Assembly: GCF_003336805.1 (NCBI RefSeq)
Contig: NZ_QFWJ01000005.1
Coordinates: 62,001-126,000, forward strand
Direction of reading: 5' to 3'
Length of the DNA: 64,000 bases
From: Marinospirillum perlucidum
Lineage (GTDB): Bacteria; Pseudomonadota; Gammaproteobacteria; Pseudomonadales; Halomonadaceae
A model generated the notes under the pieces. The model did no database searches. It was given only the letters and a program-made list of their open reading frames with translations, and had not been told where the DNA came from. A program made the position numbers and the translations under genes. Within the stretch, counting starts at the first letter, position 1, and the number at the start of each line of letters is the position of its first letter. Shown piece after piece: positions 62,180 through 64,000 of this stretch.

Positions 62180-64000
62180 ATACCTCTCTGCGTGCTTTGG
62201 TTTGTTGCTTCTTGATCGGATTGCTCTGGAGTGGCAGTGGCTGGGCTCAGCACCAACTCGGGCACCCTCAGACACTGGTTCTGGGCGTGGCGGCCTTGCG
62301 TGACCAGGCACGGCTGGAAGAGCGTTTTCAACCCCTGGTGGCCTATCTTAATGAACAGCTGGAAGATCAGGCATTACAGCTGAAGGTGCTTTCACCCTCC
62401 GAGATCTGGCAGGCACTGCAGCGTCATGAGCTGGATTTTGTCGTCACTGATCCGGTTAATTTTATCGCCCTGAGTGAACACAATGCCATGTCTTCGCCCT
62501 TGGTGACCCTGGTCATGCAGGAAGCCGGTGAAGCGGTTGAAGCTCAGGGTGGGGTGATGCTTCAAGCTGCCGACCAAGAGCCTTTTACTGATCTTAAGGA
62601 ACTCAAAGAGGCGACACTGGCGATTGCCGGGCGTAATTTTCTGGGGGGGTATCTGGCCCAGGCGAGAAGTCTTCAGGAAGCGGGTCTGGATGTTTCCGAA
62701 CTCAACTGGCTGGATGTCGGGCCTTCCTACGAGGCGGTCGTGGAGGCGGTTTTAGCGGGCAGGGCCGATGTTGGTTTTATCCGCACAGGGGTCATGGAGC
62801 GGCTGGTAGACGAAGGCTGGGTGGAGGCTGAGCGCCTGCGAGTCGTCAATGCCCAGGATATGCCCGGCTTCCCCTATCAGGTATCGACCCGCCTTTATCC
62901 TCAGTGGCCGTTGGTCACCTTGCCGCAGGTTCGTGATGAGGTGGCGCGCAAGGTGGCTTCTGTGCTCCTGGCGCTGGATGCTGAAAATCCGGTCGTGCAA
63001 CAGGCCGGTTTGGCCGGTTTTAATGTGCCTTCGGACTACTCGGTGATAGAGCGGGATATGCGGCGTTTGCAAATTCCGCCTTTTAATACCCCGCAGCAGG
63101 TTAGCTGGGTGGAAATCTGGTATAGCTACCAGTGGCAGATCCTGATACTGACTGCTTTTGTCGTTCTGGTTGTGGTCTTGCTGGTTTTTTCTCTGGTGCT
63201 CAATCGGCGTTTGGCCTTGTCGCGTGAACACCTGGAAAAAATTGCTCATTACGATCTCCTGACCGGCTTGCCCAATTACCATCTGCTCAGCCGCCGCCTT
63301 CAGGAAGCCACGCAGGTCGCTTGGGAGACGGGGCGCAGTCTTGCTGTTTGCTACATGGACCTGGATAACTTCAAGCAGTTGAACGACCACTATGGTCACG
63401 GCTTGGGTGATGAATTGCTGTTATCTCTGGCACAAAGGCTGCAGCAAGAAATTGATGCCAGTGAAACCCTGGCAAGGGTCTCCGGAGATGAATTTGCCCT
63501 GGTTCTGACGGATTTGCACCCTAGTGAAAGCGATGGCCGTATCAAACAGCTGATGCAGTCCTTGCATCAACCGCTGGTCCTGAGTAAAACCACCACCGAG
63601 GTATCCGCCAGTCTGGGGATCACTCTTTTTCCATTGGATCGTTCTGATCCGGATACACTGCTACGTCATGCCAGCGAGGCCATGTTCCGGGCCAAATCCC
63701 TGGGCAAGAATCGCTACTATTACTTTGATGCCGATCTGGACCGGGAACAGCAGGGCTTGAGGGACCGTTTGCAGCGCTTGCAGGAAGCGCTGGAGGCCGA
63801 GGAGTTTCTTCTTTACTACCAGCCCAAGGTGGATCTGCGTACCCAGGAGGTTTTGGGTGTTGAGGCCCTGATTCGCTGGCAGCATCCTGAAGAGGGATTA
63901 CTGCCCCCCGGTGCCTTCCTGCCGGATATAGAGGCTAGTGAACTGGAAAATCCCCTGGGTAACTGGGTGATCAGCCAGGCCTTGTCGCAGCTAAATGCCT
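62176..64000 (+). CDS. PhnD-like periplasmic sensor fused to GGDEF and EAL domains (3-prime end outside window)
   Basis: 608 codons are visible. A signal peptide (ALVCCFLIGLLWSGSGWA) leads to a PhnD/phosphonate-binding-like domain (about 35-290; LGVAALRDQARLEERFQPLVAYLN, FVVTDPVNFIAL, ADVGFIRTGVMERLV). Then come one membrane span (ILILTAFVVLVVVLLVFSLVL, about 323-343), a GGDEF domain (YDLLTGLPNY; signature SGDEF at 436-440, so Ser replaces the first Gly) and the start of an EAL domain (YYQPKVDL; GVEALIRW with Glu563). It should control cyclic di-GMP; which activity dominates cannot be read here. The start overlaps the substrate-binding gene stop. Confidence 0.9.
   Translation, partial: MNTSLRALVCCFLIGLLWSGSGWAQHQLGHPQTLVLGVAALRDQARLEERFQPLVAYLNEQLEDQALQLKVLSPSEIWQALQRHELDFVVTDPVNFIALSEHNAMSSPLVTLVMQEAGEAVEAQGGVMLQAADQEPFTDLKELKEATLAIAGRNFLGGYLAQARSLQEAGLDVSELNWLDVGPSYEAVVEAVLAGRADVGFIRTGVMERLVDEGWVEAERLRVVNAQDMPGFPYQVSTRLYPQWPLVTLPQVRDEVARKVASVLLALDAENPVVQQAGLAGFNVPSDYSVIERDMRRLQIPPFNTPQQVSWVEIWYSYQWQILILTAFVVLVVVLLVFSLVLNRRLALSREHLEKIAHYDLLTGLPNYHLLSRRLQEATQVAWETGRSLAVCYMDLDNFKQLNDHYGHGLGDELLLSLAQRLQQEIDASETLARVSGDEFALVLTDLHPSESDGRIKQLMQSLHQPLVLSKTTTEVSASLGITLFPLDRSDPDTLLRHASEAMFRAKSLGKNRYYYFDADLDREQQGLRDRLQRLQEALEAEEFLLYYQPKVDLRTQEVLGVEALIRWQHPEEGLLPPGAFLPDIEASELENPLGNWVISQALSQLNA

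Overview
The window looks like chromosomal DNA of a GC-moderate, motile gammaproteobacterium, probably of the Oceanospirillales or a relative such as Marinospirillum or Halomonas. That placement is an inference from gene content and protein similarity recalled from memory. Genes are densely packed, often with ATGA overlaps. I saw no rRNA, tRNA, CRISPR array, prophage or insertion sequence with a transposase. The window starts inside gspE and ends inside a GGDEF-EAL gene.

Layout. (1) 1-6885: end of a type II secretion operon, gspE(partial)-F-G-H-I-J-K-L-M-N. (2) 6923-12002, minus strand: a methyltransferase, gabD, ycaO and a small repeat protein. (3) 12217-16395: an OmpR-type regulator with a degenerate receiver, a large PLP amino-acid decarboxylase and an unknown lipoprotein. 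(4) 16585-21211: sulfate assimilation, cysD-cysN facing away from cysI. CysN carries a C-terminal extension that looks like a dead APS kinase. (5) 21196-23747: a toxin-antitoxin pair overlapping a DMT transporter, and a LysR regulator. (6) 23943-44103: a 20-kb hydrogen locus. (7) 44228-46879: DUF934-cysH-cysG. (8) 46981-51648: tetR and an RND pump. (9) 51663-53973: a CHAD protein overlapping a ParA-like ATPase. (10) 54211-59133, minus strand: a lipoprotein, a chemoreceptor and upp-uraA. (11) 59493-64000: a 38-residue membrane protein under a near-perfect sigma-54 promoter, a sigma-54 activator with a cysteine-rich PAS domain, and a substrate-binding protein plus a PhnD-like GGDEF-EAL protein.

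How the hydrogen locus works together. hupSLC encodes a Tat-exported membrane-bound [NiFe] uptake hydrogenase. Its small subunit has all six cysteines of the oxygen-tolerant [4Fe-3S] proximal cluster. hupDFGHIJK and hypABFCDE mature it. hupUV encodes a hydrogen-sensing regulatory hydrogenase, HupT is its partner kinase and HupR is the NtrC-type regulator. Sigma-54 (-24/-12) promoters can be read upstream of hupS, hupD and hupE, which fits control by HupR.

Sulfate assimilation is also self-consistent. CysH has the iron-sulfur cysteines of an APS reductase, so APS kinase is not needed and the kinase-like tail on CysN can have decayed. CysG supplies siroheme for CysI.

Three copies of a short modular repeat with 12-bp terminal inverted repeats (39239, 57015, 59162) form a MITE-like family. 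Two of them flank upp-uraA.

The best candidates for undescribed biology are the lone sigma-54-driven micropeptide gene next to the Cys-PAS activator, the CHAD-ParA pair (possible polyphosphate granule positioning), the MITE-like family, and the coupled substrate-binding protein/GGDEF-EAL pair.
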